This document shows positions 52,921-64,000 of a DNA stretch of 64,000 bases, one piece after another. The notes under the pieces are model-generated. The model was not told the DNA's origin. It saw only the letters and a program-made list of their open reading frames with translations, and made no database searches. Within the stretch, counting starts at the first letter, position 1. Each line of letters begins with the position of its first letter. The DNA is from Hormiphora californensis. Taxonomy: Eukaryota > Ctenophora > Tentaculata > Cydippida > Pleurobrachiidae. The translations under genes were made by a program, and so were the position numbers. Location of the stretch: positions 1,505,422 to 1,569,421 of the forward strand of contig CM035354.1 in the NCBI GenBank assembly GCA_020137815.1. The letters run 5' to 3'.

Positions 52921-55335
52921 CCCACGTACCAGCCCCACGTACCAGCCCCACGTACCAGCCCCACGTACCAGCCCCACATACCAGCCCCACGTACCAGCCC
53001 CACGTACCAGCCCCACGTACCAGCCCCACGCACCAGCCCCACGTACCAGCCCCACATACCAGCCCCACGTACCAGCCCCACGTACCAGCTCCCCACGTAC
53101 CAGCCCCACGTACCAGCCCCACATACCAGCCCCACATACCAGCCCCCCACGTACCAGCCCCACGTACCAGCCCCACGTACCAGCCCCACATACCAGCCCC
53201 ACATACCAGCCCCACGTACCAGCCCCACATACCAGCCCCACGTACCAGCCCCACGTACCAGCCCCACGTACCAGCCCCACATACCAGCCCCACGTACCAG
53301 CCCCACGTACCAGCCCCACGTACCAGCCCCACGCACCAGCCCCACGTACCAGCCCCACATACCAGCCCCACGTACCAGCTCCCCACGTACCAGCCCCACG
53401 TACCAGCCCCACGTACCAGCCCCACATACCAGCCCCACATACCAGCCCCACATACCAGCCCCCCACGTACCAGCCCCACGTACCAGCCCCACGTACCAGC
53501 CCCACGTACCAGCCCCACATACCAGCCCCACATACCAGCCCCACGTACCAGCCCCACATACCAGCCCCACGTACCAGCCCCACGTACCAGCCCCACGTAC
53601 CTGCCCCACGTACCAGCCCCACGTACCAGCCCCACGTACCAGCCCCACGTACCAGCCCCTCGTACCAGCCCCACGTACCAGCCCCACGTACCAGCCCCAC
53701 ATACCAGCCCCACGTACCAGCCCCACATACCAGCCCCCCACGTACCAGCCCCACGTACCAGCCCCACGTGCCAGCCCCACGTACCAGGCCCAGGTACCAG
53801 CCCCAGGTACCAGCCCCACATACCAGCCCCACGTACCAGCCCCACGTACCAGCCCCACATACCAGCCCCCCACGTACCAGCCCCACGTACCAGCCCCACC
53901 TACCAGCCCCACGTACCAGCCCCACATACCAGCCCCACCTACCAGCCCCACGTACCAGCCCCACATACCAGCCCCCAACATACCAGCCCCACGTACCAGC
54001 CCCACGTACCAGCCCCACGTACCAGCCCCACATACCAGCCCCACGTACCAGCCCCACGTACCAGCCCCACGCACCAGCCCCACATACCAGCCCCACGTAC
54101 CAGCCCCACGTACCAGCCCCACGTACCAGCCCCACGTACCAGCCCCACGTACCAGCCCCACGTACCAGCCCCACGTACCAGCCCCACATACCAGCCCCAC
54201 ATACCAGCCCCACGTACCAGCCCCACGTACCAGCCCCACATACCAGCCCCACGTACCAGCCCCATGTACCAGCCCCACATACCAGCCCCACGTACCAGCC
54301 CCACATACCAGCCCCACGTACCAGCCCCACGTACCAGCCCCACATACCAGCCCCACGTACCAGCCCCACATACCAGCCCCACGTACCAGCCCCACGTACC
54401 AGCCCCCCGTACCAGCCCCACATACCAGCCCCACGTACCAGCCCCACGTACCAGCCCCACGTACCAGCCCCACATACCAGCCCCACGTACCACATACCAG
54501 CCCCACGTACCAGCCCCACATACCAGCCCCAAGTACCAGCCCCACATACCAGCCCCACGTACCAGCCCCACGTACCAGCCCCACGTACCAGCCCCCCATA
54601 CCAGCCCCACGTACCAGCCCCACATACCAGCCCCACGTACCAGCCCCACGTACCAGCCCCACATACCAGCCCCACGTACCAGCCCCACGTACCAGCCCCA
54701 CATACCAGCCCCACGTACCAGCCCCACGTACCAGCCCCACGTACCAGCCCCACGTACCAGCCCCACGCACCAGCCCCACATACCAGCCCCACGTACCAGC
54801 CCCACATACCAGCCCCACGTACCAGCCCCACGTACCAGCTCCCCACGTACCAGCCCCACGTACCAGCCCCACATACCAGCCCCACATACCAGCCCCACGT
54901 ACCAGCCCCACGTACCAGCCCCACGTACCAGCCCCACGTACCAGCCCCACGCACCAGCCCCACATACCAGCCCCACGTACCAGCCCCACATACCAGCCCC
55001 ACGTACCAGCCCCACGTACCAGCTCCCCACGTACCAGCCCCACGTACCAGCCCCACATACCAGCCCCACATACCAGCCCCACGTACCAGCCCCACGTACC
55101 AGCCCCACATACCAGCCCCACGTACCAGCCCCAGGTACCAGCCCCACGTACCAGCCCCACGTACCAGCCCCACGTACCAGCCCCACGTACCAGCCCCACG
55201 TACCAGCCCCACGTACCAGCCCCACGTACCAGCCCCACATACCAGCCCCACGTACCAGCCCCACGTACCAGCCCCACGTACCAGCCCCACCTACCAGCCC
55301 CACGTACCAGCCCCACATACCAGCCCCACGTACCA
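52921..55335. repeat. 13-bp minisatellite, about 186 copies, abutting a splice donor
   Basis: Unit GTACCAGCCCCAC with ATACCAGCCCCAC variants and occasional one- to three-base slips. On the minus strand it reads GTACGTGGGGCTG, and the array starts exactly at the donor AAATG|GTACGT of the exon at 55426-55334. Since 13 is not a multiple of three, open frames of 300-835 codons occur on both strands (WGWYVGLVRGAG-like, TSPTYQPHVPAP-like); these are artefacts. Confidence 0.93.
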
Positions 55336-55603
55336 TTTAGTATCCTCTGAACTGAGTTTCCACACATATTCCTTTGAAACAAGACAGTTCAGGAACTCAT
55401 CAAGCAAAACCGTCTCTAGGCAACCACTGAAAATTATTGGAGTTTAGACTTTAGTACCGTTTCTCCATAGGCGTCTATCTATCACGTAATTTATTCAAAC
55501 GATACTAACTTGTCATAAACGTCGTTATTTTCTAATTCATTTCTCAAAGTGGCTGGCGAGATCCTGAACTTCTTTTCCATCACTTTCCGTCTCACTCTTG
55601 AAC
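55334..55603 (-). CDS. Two exons of an unidentified gene
   Basis: Exons on the minus strand: 55603-55510 (VRRKVMEKKFRISPATLRNE...) and 55426-55334 (CLETVLLDEFLNCLVSKEYV...). Acceptors TTTCTAG and ATTTTCAG and donors CAA|GTTAGT and AAATG|GTACGT are good. Phases agree: the first exon ends with two bases and the second supplies one, giving Asn. The 61-odd residues are hydrophilic, charged and helix-like, with no motif I recognise. Upstream exons would lie beyond the Helitron at 55714; downstream exons would lie beyond the 13-bp array. A possible first exon starts at an ATG at 56528 (MVLPVLLAFNRIGCKN) but its phase does not fit. Confidence 0.5.
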
Positions 55604-55713
55604 CTAGAAAGAGCTGGGATTATAAACGCCGCTATAATAATCACCTTTCTATAACTCCTAGGAAAGAAATATATGATGTATTACATCATTCATTCAAAGT
55701 GAATTGTAAAATA

Positions 55714-56276
55714 CTAGTAGGCCCGTTCGCCCTACGGGCGAATTTCGGGGAAATGGTAGCTGGATTAGGGAACGCTGACATCACATGCACCATCCGTTCC
55801 TAGCCTCTCTCACTTTCTCCCTACCCATGTTGTTGTACGCTCTGGGCTTCCTGACAATGTCAAGGTGCGAATTTAAGAGATCAATGTCATGGAGGTGCAG
55901 TGCTGTTCCAGAAACTCATCACGTGAAAACTTCGCCGCTATGTAGCCGATTCGGAGATTTCTATATTCGACTGGAGTAATCACCCTTGGGCGACGTTGGG
56001 TAAAGCTATCCGTAGTCGTTGTCCGTTGATTGGCTCGCTTGAACACGTTGGCGTAATCTGTCATATTCTCTAGCCTGCTCCCTGACAGCAGCAGATCTTC
56101 TGGACCTATATAACCGTTGCCGAATAGCGCTTGGGGTGGAAGAGCTAGACATCAGGACAGAAGTAAAAGAATGCACGTGCAGAATTGAATTGGCCCTTGG
56201 TACCCAAAACTGCAACTGGGAGTGAGGTTTCTAAGTTGCTCTAATAATTGCACGTGCAGGTGTAGTTGCTAGGTGA
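55714..56276 (-). mobile_element. Non-autonomous Helitron, copy 2
   Basis: Minus strand: TCACCTAGCAACTACAC at 56276, hairpin TTCGCCCGTAGGGCGAA, then CTAG ending at 55714, preceded by A and followed by T. About 90% similar by eye to copy 1 (10380-10930), with a few indels that break the frames. Confidence 0.8.
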
Positions 56277-56665
56277 TGTAGCACTGACAATTTGAATAGT
56301 AAGTAGTATGATTTTACTAGGTTCGTTATGAGGTAAATTAGCGACTATAAAAACGCTAATAAATTCCAAGGTGCGATATAAATTTCTCTGTGGAACAATT
56401 CTTTCGAAACGTTTACCATCCCAAAAACAGCTGCTTTGCGTTTCTTTCAAATCGAAATTCAATCTCACCCACAAAATTATATTCTTGCACCCTATCCTAT
56501 TAAAAGCTAGTAAGACTGGTAAAACCATGGCTGCATGTGTGTGATTACAAAGTAACTACAAAGTAACTAGGATGGAGAATGCGGTAACTAGGACGACAAC
56601 AACCCACATTAGATACAATCTAATGCAGTTGCCTCGATATCTCAGTTGTTTACCAGTTGCCACTG

Positions 56666-56806
56666 CCCTACTAAAATATAGTTCGACGCGACGCGACGCG
56701 CGATCGATGAACGATCGATAAACGATCGATAAACGATCGATATCGAACGTTTATCGATCGTTCATCGATCGCGCGTCGCGTCGCGTCGAACTATATTTTA
56801 GTAGGG
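56666..56806. repeat. Perfect 141-bp palindrome of GCGACGC and CGATCGAT units
   Basis: Arms start CCCTACTAAAATATAGTTCG, continue through GACGCGACGCG and three CGATCGATAAA units, and meet at about 56737 (ATCGATATCGA). No mismatch was seen by eye in the outer arms. It is much richer in CpG than its surroundings. Confidence 0.8.
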
Positions 56807-57146
56807 TGCAGACACACAAACCGACACACAAACCGACACACAAACCGACACACAAACCGACGTCCGACACACAAAATTGGAAACCGACGTCGGGGGAGAT
56901 AGTTAACTTTTATTCTTCACTTCCTATTATCCCTCCAAGCTAATATACCTCTCAATTACCTGTTATCATGATGACGTATTATATTTCTATCGAATATTAT
57001 TGAACAAAAGTAAAACGAAAGCGGAGCGAATGAAAACGGAAAATAATTTGTGACTAATGAAGATTTCCGAAATAACATAATCGATATCAAAGTAGCGATG
57101 TTGGACGAAGATAGCAATACTGAAAAATAGAGAGAGAGAGATATAG

Positions 57147-57185
<39 letters not shown>

Positions 57186-57739
57186 AAGATAGTGATTATA
57201 TTGCTAATTACGTGGTCAATTTCCTGATTTCTCTAGCTCTAGATGTTATTTTACATTTAAAGAAACGATCAAGTAATTTTGAAAAACATTAACACGTTGG
57301 ACCTAACTTAAACTAAGTAATACTTAGTAACTATACTTCCTAATTTAGTATGCACTTTATTATATTGTACTAATAAAATTCAATAATAAGTAATTGCTGT
57401 TTATTAATCTTAAATCATTGCAAGACCGAAAGAATTATGAATGTGGTTTACGAAGAGAGAGATTTGTAAGACAAGGAGAGTAAAACATGCCTATAGAATT
57501 AGGACAGACAAAAGGTTCATGAATTTGAGATGATTGTTCCTAGCTATGATTCATCCCGTAGTTTTACAATGACAGCCTTCTTTAATTGAACACTGACGTG
57601 TGTGTAATTTTCCGGTGAAGGAATCTCATTAGAAGTTGTCATCACGATAAAAAATTCACTTTCACTGCACTGAATAACAGAGATCAACAATAACAATTGA
57701 ATGATCGATTGCACCTTTCATGGAATCTACCATCGTATA

Positions 57740-58515
57740 TTATACTGATACTAATACTAACGGGTGACAACTAAAAATTGTTACTAATTTAAAACAGCTG
57801 TAGAATTTTTCCCTTTGGAGATACAGCTTCGGGCCAGTGATAGAACGATTTTTCAGACAATTTTGAATCAGGATAACATAACGGCGATGAATAAAACATT
57901 CATTCTCATAGCGATATCGGATCATTTCCTCTTGCCCCACCAAAGCATATAGTCCGTGAAATCTACACGTTTTTCTAGCACCTCTAGCGCCTGTTCTAGT
58001 CGAAATAAAGCTTCGGGACAGTGATAGAATGATTTTTCAGACAATTTTGAACGAAATTAACTTTGCTTCAAACTTCATAAATCTCAATTTCCTGATCAGA
58101 ATCTTCTGTAACAAAGCGTAGTTTACAGGTAATTTGAGAAATCGCCATCTTCGAAACATTAATGACCGTGGAAACCCAACTTCCCAATGAGCCAAAATCT
58201 TCAAACTTGGCAGTTATGTTGGTTATGGCATGAACAACCAGACTTCCAATTATGAAAATTCTATCTCATCGGGAAGGTCGTTTCTGATAACATAGAAATT
58301 TCAAATCTCCGTACTATATGCTTTGGTGGGGCAAAAGGAAATGATCCAATATCGCTATGAGAATGAACGTTTTAGTCATCGCCGTTATGTTATCCTGATT
58401 CAAAATTGTCTGAAAAATCGTTCTATCACTGGCCCGAAGCTGTATCTCAAAAGGGAAAAATTCTACAGCTGTTTTAAATTAGTAACAATTTTTAGTTATT
58501 CACCCACTTGTCTAT
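57740..58515. mobile_element. Foldback element with arms of about 200 bp
   Basis: 57770-57955 and 58316-58500 are inverted copies (CCAGTGATAGAACGATTTTT and ATGATCCAATATCG-like phrases). The loop of about 360 bases contains a third partial copy near 58010. The 67- and 98-codon frames are the same arm read on opposite strands and are not genes. Confidence 0.7.
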
Positions 58516-58529
58516 ATATGTATATATAT

Positions 58530-58735
58530 ATTATACCAAAACTAATTGAAATTAGTAGGCCGGAAAGGTTGCCTTACGATTTGAGCTACCTTAGGCACCG
58601 TAACTTTCACGGGGTATAGACAGGTTACAGATGCTTCGGTTATCTTCAAAAGGGAATGAACCAGTGCCAAAGGTAGCTCAAATCGTAAGGCAACCTTTCC
58701 GGCCTACTAATTTCAATTAGTTTTGGTATAATTTG
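58530..58735. repeat. Inverted-repeat hairpin linked to family H
   Basis: Arms TATACCAAAACTAATTGAAA and GGTTGCCTTACGATTTGAGC with their complements, about 75 bases each. Same layout and partial identity as the arms at 32640-32715 and 33040-33110, which enclose a (GA)n tract there and other DNA here. Confidence 0.7.
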
Positions 58736-59625
58736 CATCATTTTTGGGATTTTTTATCCATGTAGATTTAGTAGAATAGGTACAGAGAGGTTAGAATCGC
58801 GAAATTGAGAAATTTTCATTTTTGACGTCATTTTGACGTCATAAAATGACGTCACGACGTTGTAACGTCAAAATTATGACGTCATATTATCGGGACCACC
58901 TAGATGAAGATACTGACCAAGTTTGAGATCGATTGGATGAGATTTGAGTCCGCTATAGCGAGAAAACCCATAACGTCATATCTGTTTTTAAACAGTCATA
59001 ACACTTCCGACGCGTTTTAAGACCCTTATACGTCTGGTTTTCAAAATTCACAATATGGTTTCTGAAAGTTCAGACAATTCTCTTTCCATGATATAGTCTT
59101 AAATTTTCGATTAGAATCCGTCTTCAGGGTGTTAATTGAGCTCAAAGAATTTTGGTTAGAGTCTGAAAAATGACGACTTTAAGACGTTCTGTAGGACGTT
59201 CCTGGCGATGAAAAGGGACCCCACTACGACTAATGCACACACATCCAGTAGATCTACCAGCTGTGAAAAGATGAAGTCTCTATCTCTTTTCGTTTGGCGA
59301 CACATTCACTTATAAAAAGCGTCTCTCCTACGCGCGCGCGCGCGCATGCCTGTTACACTGAATTTAGGGCAAATGGGACCTGTCTGTAACTTCGGTTCCA
59401 GATGAGATAGAGACTTGAAATTTTGAACTTGAGTCAAAGACCCCAAGCCGGGTATACATTCCAAATTTCAAGCCAAACGGATGAAAGGGAGCCACGCTAT
59501 AGCCTTCTGAAATCTGGATTTTCAGCCAAACACCCATAAAACGTATAACTGCGTTTCTGGCGGCGCTTTTTGAGGGGGGGGGGGAATGGCAACCTTTGCG
59601 CTTGCCAGCGCAGTGATATATAAGG
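58736..59625 (-). mobile_element. Unclassified repeat family H, copy 2
   Basis: Diverged inverted relative of 31765-32640: shared phrases CTGAAAGTTCAGAC, CACCCTGAAGACG-like, dense GACGTCA-type words and the end TTTGCGCTTGCCAGCGCAGT. No coding capacity recognised. A 94-codon frame at 59648-59364 has no family resemblance. Confidence 0.5.
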
Positions 59626-60444
59626 AAATGAGAATCAAATAACAACACCGTTATACAGATAGCCTACAATTTCTACTACTATTGCAATAGTATAGCAGGC
59701 TGCAGGGATAAACGGGAAATGGAAGACTATGGAACTATAGGACGTTTATATAAAGGATAAAAGAAAGGGTTGATTATATATAGAAGCACAAAACAGTATA
59801 GCTATAGAGTATCTATTATTCATCGATATAGAATCAATAGAATAGGCATGTCTATTGTCTATTCTATAGATTTAGTAGAATGTGCAATAAAGGCTAATTA
59901 AAGTTAAGACCAAGTAAAGACCAAGTAAAGACCAAAATGTTGGTTGTGGATTGCACATCCTACACAACTATACGTAAAAAATAGACTGTATTAACTTCAA
60001 TGTGGCCTAAATATTTGTAACTTGGTTCCTGTACCACCAGAGAGAGAGAGGATAGAGAGCGATAGAGCGCGCGATAGAGATCTGATACTCGCTAGAGCTA
60101 GTAGATAGAGATGAGATAGAGGGAGAGAGAGATCTATATAGATATAGCGATACCTCCAGCAGAGAGACAGCGAGGGCTATCCTCTACTTTCTCTCGATCT
60201 TCTCTAATCTTCTCTAGCTCGCCATCTCTCTCCTTCCTCTCGCTCTCCTCTCCTTCTCCTCTCCTCATCTCTCCTACTCCTCTTCTCTTTCCTCTCTCCT
60301 GGCCTCTCTCTCTCTCTCTCTATCGCTCGCTACGCTCTCTGATCTCTCTCTCTCTCTTCTACTCTACTCTCTCTCTCTCTCCTTCCATCCTCTCTGCTCT
60401 CTTTCTTCCTTCTCTTTCCCTCTAGCCTTGGAAGAGAGATTTAG

Positions 60445-60640
60445 TGGTCTGGAAACTATTTGCTGAACGGAGCTTTTCTGAATCAGCTTTTCGAGACGAA
60501 TCCAACGCAACCGGATTAAGCTTTTTATCTTATCGAGATGTCGTAGGGCCACTTCATTGATCATTCATATCATTGTTAGTGAGTGAGCCAATCAGAGGCT
60601 AGAAGTTCGTAATGAAAACCAAAACCCAAAAGCTTTTGTA
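60445..60640. repeat. MITE family F fragment
   Basis: GTGGTCTGGAAACTATTTGC, then CGAGACGAATCCAACGCAAC and CCAATCAGAGGC. Only one arm is present; it decays into unique DNA on the right. Confidence 0.6.
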
Positions 60641-62531
60641 TCACTTTTGCTTTTTCCCGTAGTTGTTTTCTCTTAATAACGTCTAAAATCAGCGTCCTGG
60701 CCCATAATAGTACATTTATAAACAGTTTACTGGTTTGGTGTGTGGGGGACACATGAGTTTACTGGTTTACCAATTGGTTCACAACATCATCAATACTTGT
60801 GTGTCATTTGTTGTGTCATGGACGTCCTGGCCGTTCGTTCAGCGGGTTTGTAAGTTCGGCAACAATAAAAATTGACGTAAAAGGGCGAATAAAGAGGGCC
60901 AGCCGGGAGGGATTGTCATCAGCCCGTGCTTGAGGCACACCCGGGTGTGTGCTAATATAAGAATACTCTGTACATATTGACGAGTGATGTGCCTCTTAGC
61001 ACAAAGAAAGGTTTACCTCACTAGGTTTAGTTAGATGTATAGTTAGAATTATAATATTAAACTCCTACTGGTAAATCCTCTCTGGGATTAAATCTATCAT
61101 GTGCCCTCCTTCATCAATATTAATATGATCGGTGCTACTCGATCCTTCGCCTGCACTGGACAGTGGACACCCTGCCCCCTTTTTTATACGGTTAGGCATC
61201 ATCTTCAAAAGATGGCTCTTTATTATTTTCAACTATAAATATGTACATGTATACGCAGCGGGTCGCACGGGTATCGACAGCAGGAGTGTGTTGTTATTGA
61301 GTTGAATTTGCTCGCAGTTTTGATATATCCCGGAATGTAATTTACAGGGTACAAGTAACTAAATAAGGCCCATTAAGTTACAAATTTGGAAACTGGTATT
61401 CTAGCTTCCAGTGTCACATCGAAGTGATGACACTATACGTAGCGCTACTTTCATTGCAATTCCATCGAAATTCGGTCACGTGACCGTAGATGACGTGCAC
61501 AGCATGGTTCATCAGGAGTCTCCCAGCTGGAAACTGGCGCCAGTTTCCAATTTGTATAACTGGAGCGTAACACACAAAAACACAACACTGAAGGGGCAAT
61601 GTGTGTTATATCACATCACTGTGGCAATGGGGCGCCCCATTACCACTTTTTGAAAAAGTCTATGCTATGACAGTAAGGAATGGTTGACAACAGACAAAGG
61701 GGCATGATTGAGATAGCAAATAAGGGAGCCATTCCGATCTCTCATAGTGTGATAAAGTTTGATAAAGTTGTTGTGTGTCTGAAGGACCACGCACAATGTT
61801 TTGGCCTGTTTGTGTGAAATTGTGTGTCTTTGAAATGTGTTTTTTACCTTCTCTCTCCACTATATAAACTGTATTTTACTGTTTACCTTGGTTCATAACA
61901 TCAATACCTATATCATGTGTCACGTGTGTGTTTGTGTGTGTATACACATTTATTGAGCAAGCTACCTGCTACGTGCCTGACGTAGTTGATACCACTATAA
62001 TAAACAAGACAGATATAGTTAGATAGATTCATAGATCATTTGTAAACAGTTATAGTTTGATACGGGCGGCTGGCTGTGTAACGAGTATCAGCTATACATA
62101 AACACCGTATTTCACTTCCTTAATTTTCCCAATGTTCTTTGCATGCTCATAGTCTGTTTCCCGCCCCCTCCCCTCCTGCAGGCATGTAGGGGACGTTTTG
62201 GAAGTACTCTGTCCTCTCCTACATGCGTGCCCTCTCTGTTCAGTTCCCCGCCCATCTCTGCTTAGTTCCCCGCCCATCTCTGTGCTGAATAAAATGCTGT
62301 GTGTGTGTGTAGGATTAGTCCTGTATCACCCTGATTTGTCCTACGTACAGCATTTTATCCAGGGGCCCTGATTTGGTTTTAAAATTAACGGGATCCGGTT
62401 GCCACTTTGAAGAATCTTCATTGAGTCTTTCGCAGCAGTAAGAATTCGCTTACCTAACCCATTCTTTTTTCCGACTTTCGCCGTAGTAACATGTTGTTAA
62501 AACAGTAATTTTGCTTTTGAATTTTAAACAG

Positions 62532-63329
62532 ATCAACCACTAGCAGCTGGGAATTGGAGGCAAGTTTTAAGAGAGTCTATAGAGGTTTGTAAGCTGTATG
62601 CACACTAGCATTCGCAAGCACGATACACACGTCACACAGAAATACACATCCATACACTTTTTACTGATATTGTTGGGAAAATTGCGATGTCTTGAACATA
62701 TATTACCTCCTGAATCACTGAATGTTGTTATACTTTGTTTTACTCCAGAAAGACACAATTATATTTTGGGTGACAAGTCCCATGTTCACAGTAAACAGTT
62801 GTAGTACATGTTAATATGCTCGTTATATATTTACATGTTACGCATATAATAGTCACACACTATATTGAGAGTGCCCTGTTGTTTAAGGACCACACATGTG
62901 TGTTGGGACACCTGTTGTTTGTGCTCTTATACATTCTCTCTTTCTTTATCTACCTCTCTCTTTCCCTCTCTCTTTTTCCCTCTCTCTTCTTATTATGTTG
63001 TACATGCAGAGATGAGAGATGTTAACCCTTGGCCTATACCATTACTAACATCTCAGGTCCTTTTACATTTTCACCATGAACTCGTACCTTACGGTTCACC
63101 TTGCATTGTTTTATTCATACTCTTCATCATCTTTAGACTAAGGACTTTAGTCCTTGTATAATAGTGTTGTCTTTCTTTCTCTCTTTTTTTAAGATCGATG
63201 CAAGGATGATCTACCTAGTTTTCATCGCGTCCGCCTTTTCCAAGCTCAATCTGAAGCATTTGTCTTCTGCTGTGAATGCATGTATGCTGTATAGCGGTGC
63301 AGCTTCAGGAGCTCCATGGAGAGAGATCA
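62532..63329 (+). CDS. Three weak candidate exons of an unidentified gene
   Basis: 62532-62584 (STTSSWELEASFKRVYR), 63010-63056 (MRDVNPWPIPLLTSQ) and 63194-63329 (ARMIYLVFIASAFSKLNLKH...). Acceptors for the last two are strong, after long pyrimidine tracts, and phases agree in series. The donor of the second (CAG|GTCCTT) is poor. I recognise no family, and the reading could be chance. Confidence 0.25.
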
Positions 63330-63409
63330 GTAATTGGTATCCATTATATGTAGATCGGTACACGTCCTATGCTTATACATCTGACTGCTCTTCCTATAAT
63401 AATTGGTCT

Positions 63410-63510
63410 CTCTCTCCCTTTCTTTCTTTCTTTCTCTCCCTCTCTCTCCCTCTCCCTCTCCCTCTATCTCTCCCTCTATCTCCTCTATTTCTCTCTCCCT
63501 TCTCTCTATG
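63410..63510 (+). repeat. CT-rich low-complexity tract
   Basis: Imperfect CTCTCCCTCTCT-type sequence, responsible for the poly-serine/leucine open frames over it on both strands. The last 490 bases of the window contain nothing I can name. Confidence 0.8.
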
Positions 63511-64000
63511 ATGATAATCGTTCGCACGTGTTCCAGTTGAGTCTCAACGTGTGCACTATAACATGTACCATTTTGTATCTCCGATATATGTTCTATAGGT
63601 CTTTGCTGCATTTTGGTTGATTCCCATTATACGACACTTGTATCATTGTATAAAGCTAATCCTGTTGTTGAAGGTAGGAAGCAATTGTTTCCATGGGAAC
63701 GATACCTGGCAGTAATCGTATGAGAGTTGAATATACTACACGTCTTTCCTGAATTCCAGTAGCCATGACTACGCACGGCGTGCCTGGTGAAATTTTAACA
63801 CGACCTAGCATGCGACGGGAAACCACCACTTGTACGTGGTAGCTGAGGGTCTACAGAATGGCGCTACGGTGCGGGAAAAAACATTCCATTCCCTAAAATC
63901 GTTTTTTTTACTTTTATTTGATTTGGGTCAAAATTGGCTATATTAAACGTGGTCTCGAAAAATCCATAATGACTTAGCACACGAAATATGTCACCCCCAC

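Larger units (their letters stand above)
56277..62531. other. Repeat-rich stretch without a supported gene
   Basis: Holds the palindromes and foldbacks listed below and a tandem of CCGACACACAAA (56815-56870). GA/CT-rich low-complexity DNA lies at 57125-57190 and 60030-60430, a short (CG)n run at 59330-59346, and a family F remnant at 60445-60640. From 60650 to 62530 I see only AT-rich unique-looking DNA. The minus-strand frame at 56528-56241 is open over 90 codons but unrecognised. Confidence 0.5.

Noticed and set aside
52840-55447. Open frames of up to 835 codons on both strands (WGWYVGLVRGAG and PTYQPHVPAP repeats)
   Set aside because: Every frame of the 13-bp minisatellite is open; the array lies in an intron position next to a splice donor.
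56241-56528. 95-codon minus-strand frame (MVLPVLLAFNRIGCKN...) as first exon of the gene at 55334
   Set aside because: The good ATG context and donor TGG|GTGAGA are tempting, but the phase does not match the next exon and no homology is evident.

Overview
This window is eukaryotic and almost certainly from an invertebrate animal. The genes I can assemble (class A GPCR, glypican-like, secretagogin/calbindin-type EF-hand, divergent actin, a single-pass protein with a receptor-phosphatase-like ectodomain, CAP/SCP protein) are metazoan, have GT-AG introns with matching phases, and sit in DNA crowded with small inverted-repeat transposons. The mix suits an early-branching marine animal such as a sponge, but that placement is a guess. 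I saw no prokaryotic gene, rRNA, tRNA or CRISPR array.

Layout. 1-4037: palindromes and MITE debris. 4038-13750 (+): a five-exon gene with a LIM-like zinc half-finger and a GAPR-1-like CAP domain. Its introns hold a 35-bp minisatellite, an N-terminally incomplete Penelope-like element (8340-10049), a Helitron and several MITEs. 14288-15575: a near-perfect foldback with TTAA ends. 16228-26131 (+): a divergent actin-like gene (eight exons found, first missing). Its introns contain a small secreted-protein gene (19011-19397, +) and, on the opposite strand, a complete five-exon membrane-protein gene (24038-21933). 26222-27517 (-): a glypican-like gene converging on the actin-like gene. 27518-34689: mobile and repetitive DNA, including bipartite element B1. 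35928-38355 (+): a class A GPCR. 38488-39113: B2. 39314-46224 (-): a secretagogin-like EF-hand gene whose introns hold bipartite element A1 and a TTAA foldback that itself carries A2. 46254-52655: an old A copy (A4) split by a full-length two-ORF LINE, with a young A copy (A3) inserted at its end. 52921-55335: a 13-bp minisatellite abutting exons of an unidentified gene (55334-55603, -). 55714-56276: a second Helitron. 56277-64000: palindromes, foldbacks and low-complexity DNA, with three weak candidate exons at 62532-63329.

Two patterns stand out. First, four tandem arrays are built on splice sites: the CAP exon-1 donor (about 54 copies), the CAP exon-4 acceptor (3 close plus 1 diverged), the actin-like exon acceptor (8 copies) and the donor of the unidentified gene (about 186 copies). 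Second, two element families (A, four copies; B, two copies) share an unusual two-part design: a 448-488 bp body with its own inverted ends, followed directly by a 182-193 bp module that would fold into an outer stem with three hairpin arms. All six copies carry both parts in the same order.

The genes show no operon-like organisation. The links between them are nesting, convergence, and the same transposon families filling their introns. Exon boundaries were read by eye from splice consensus, phase and family resemblance; no alignment or transcript was available.
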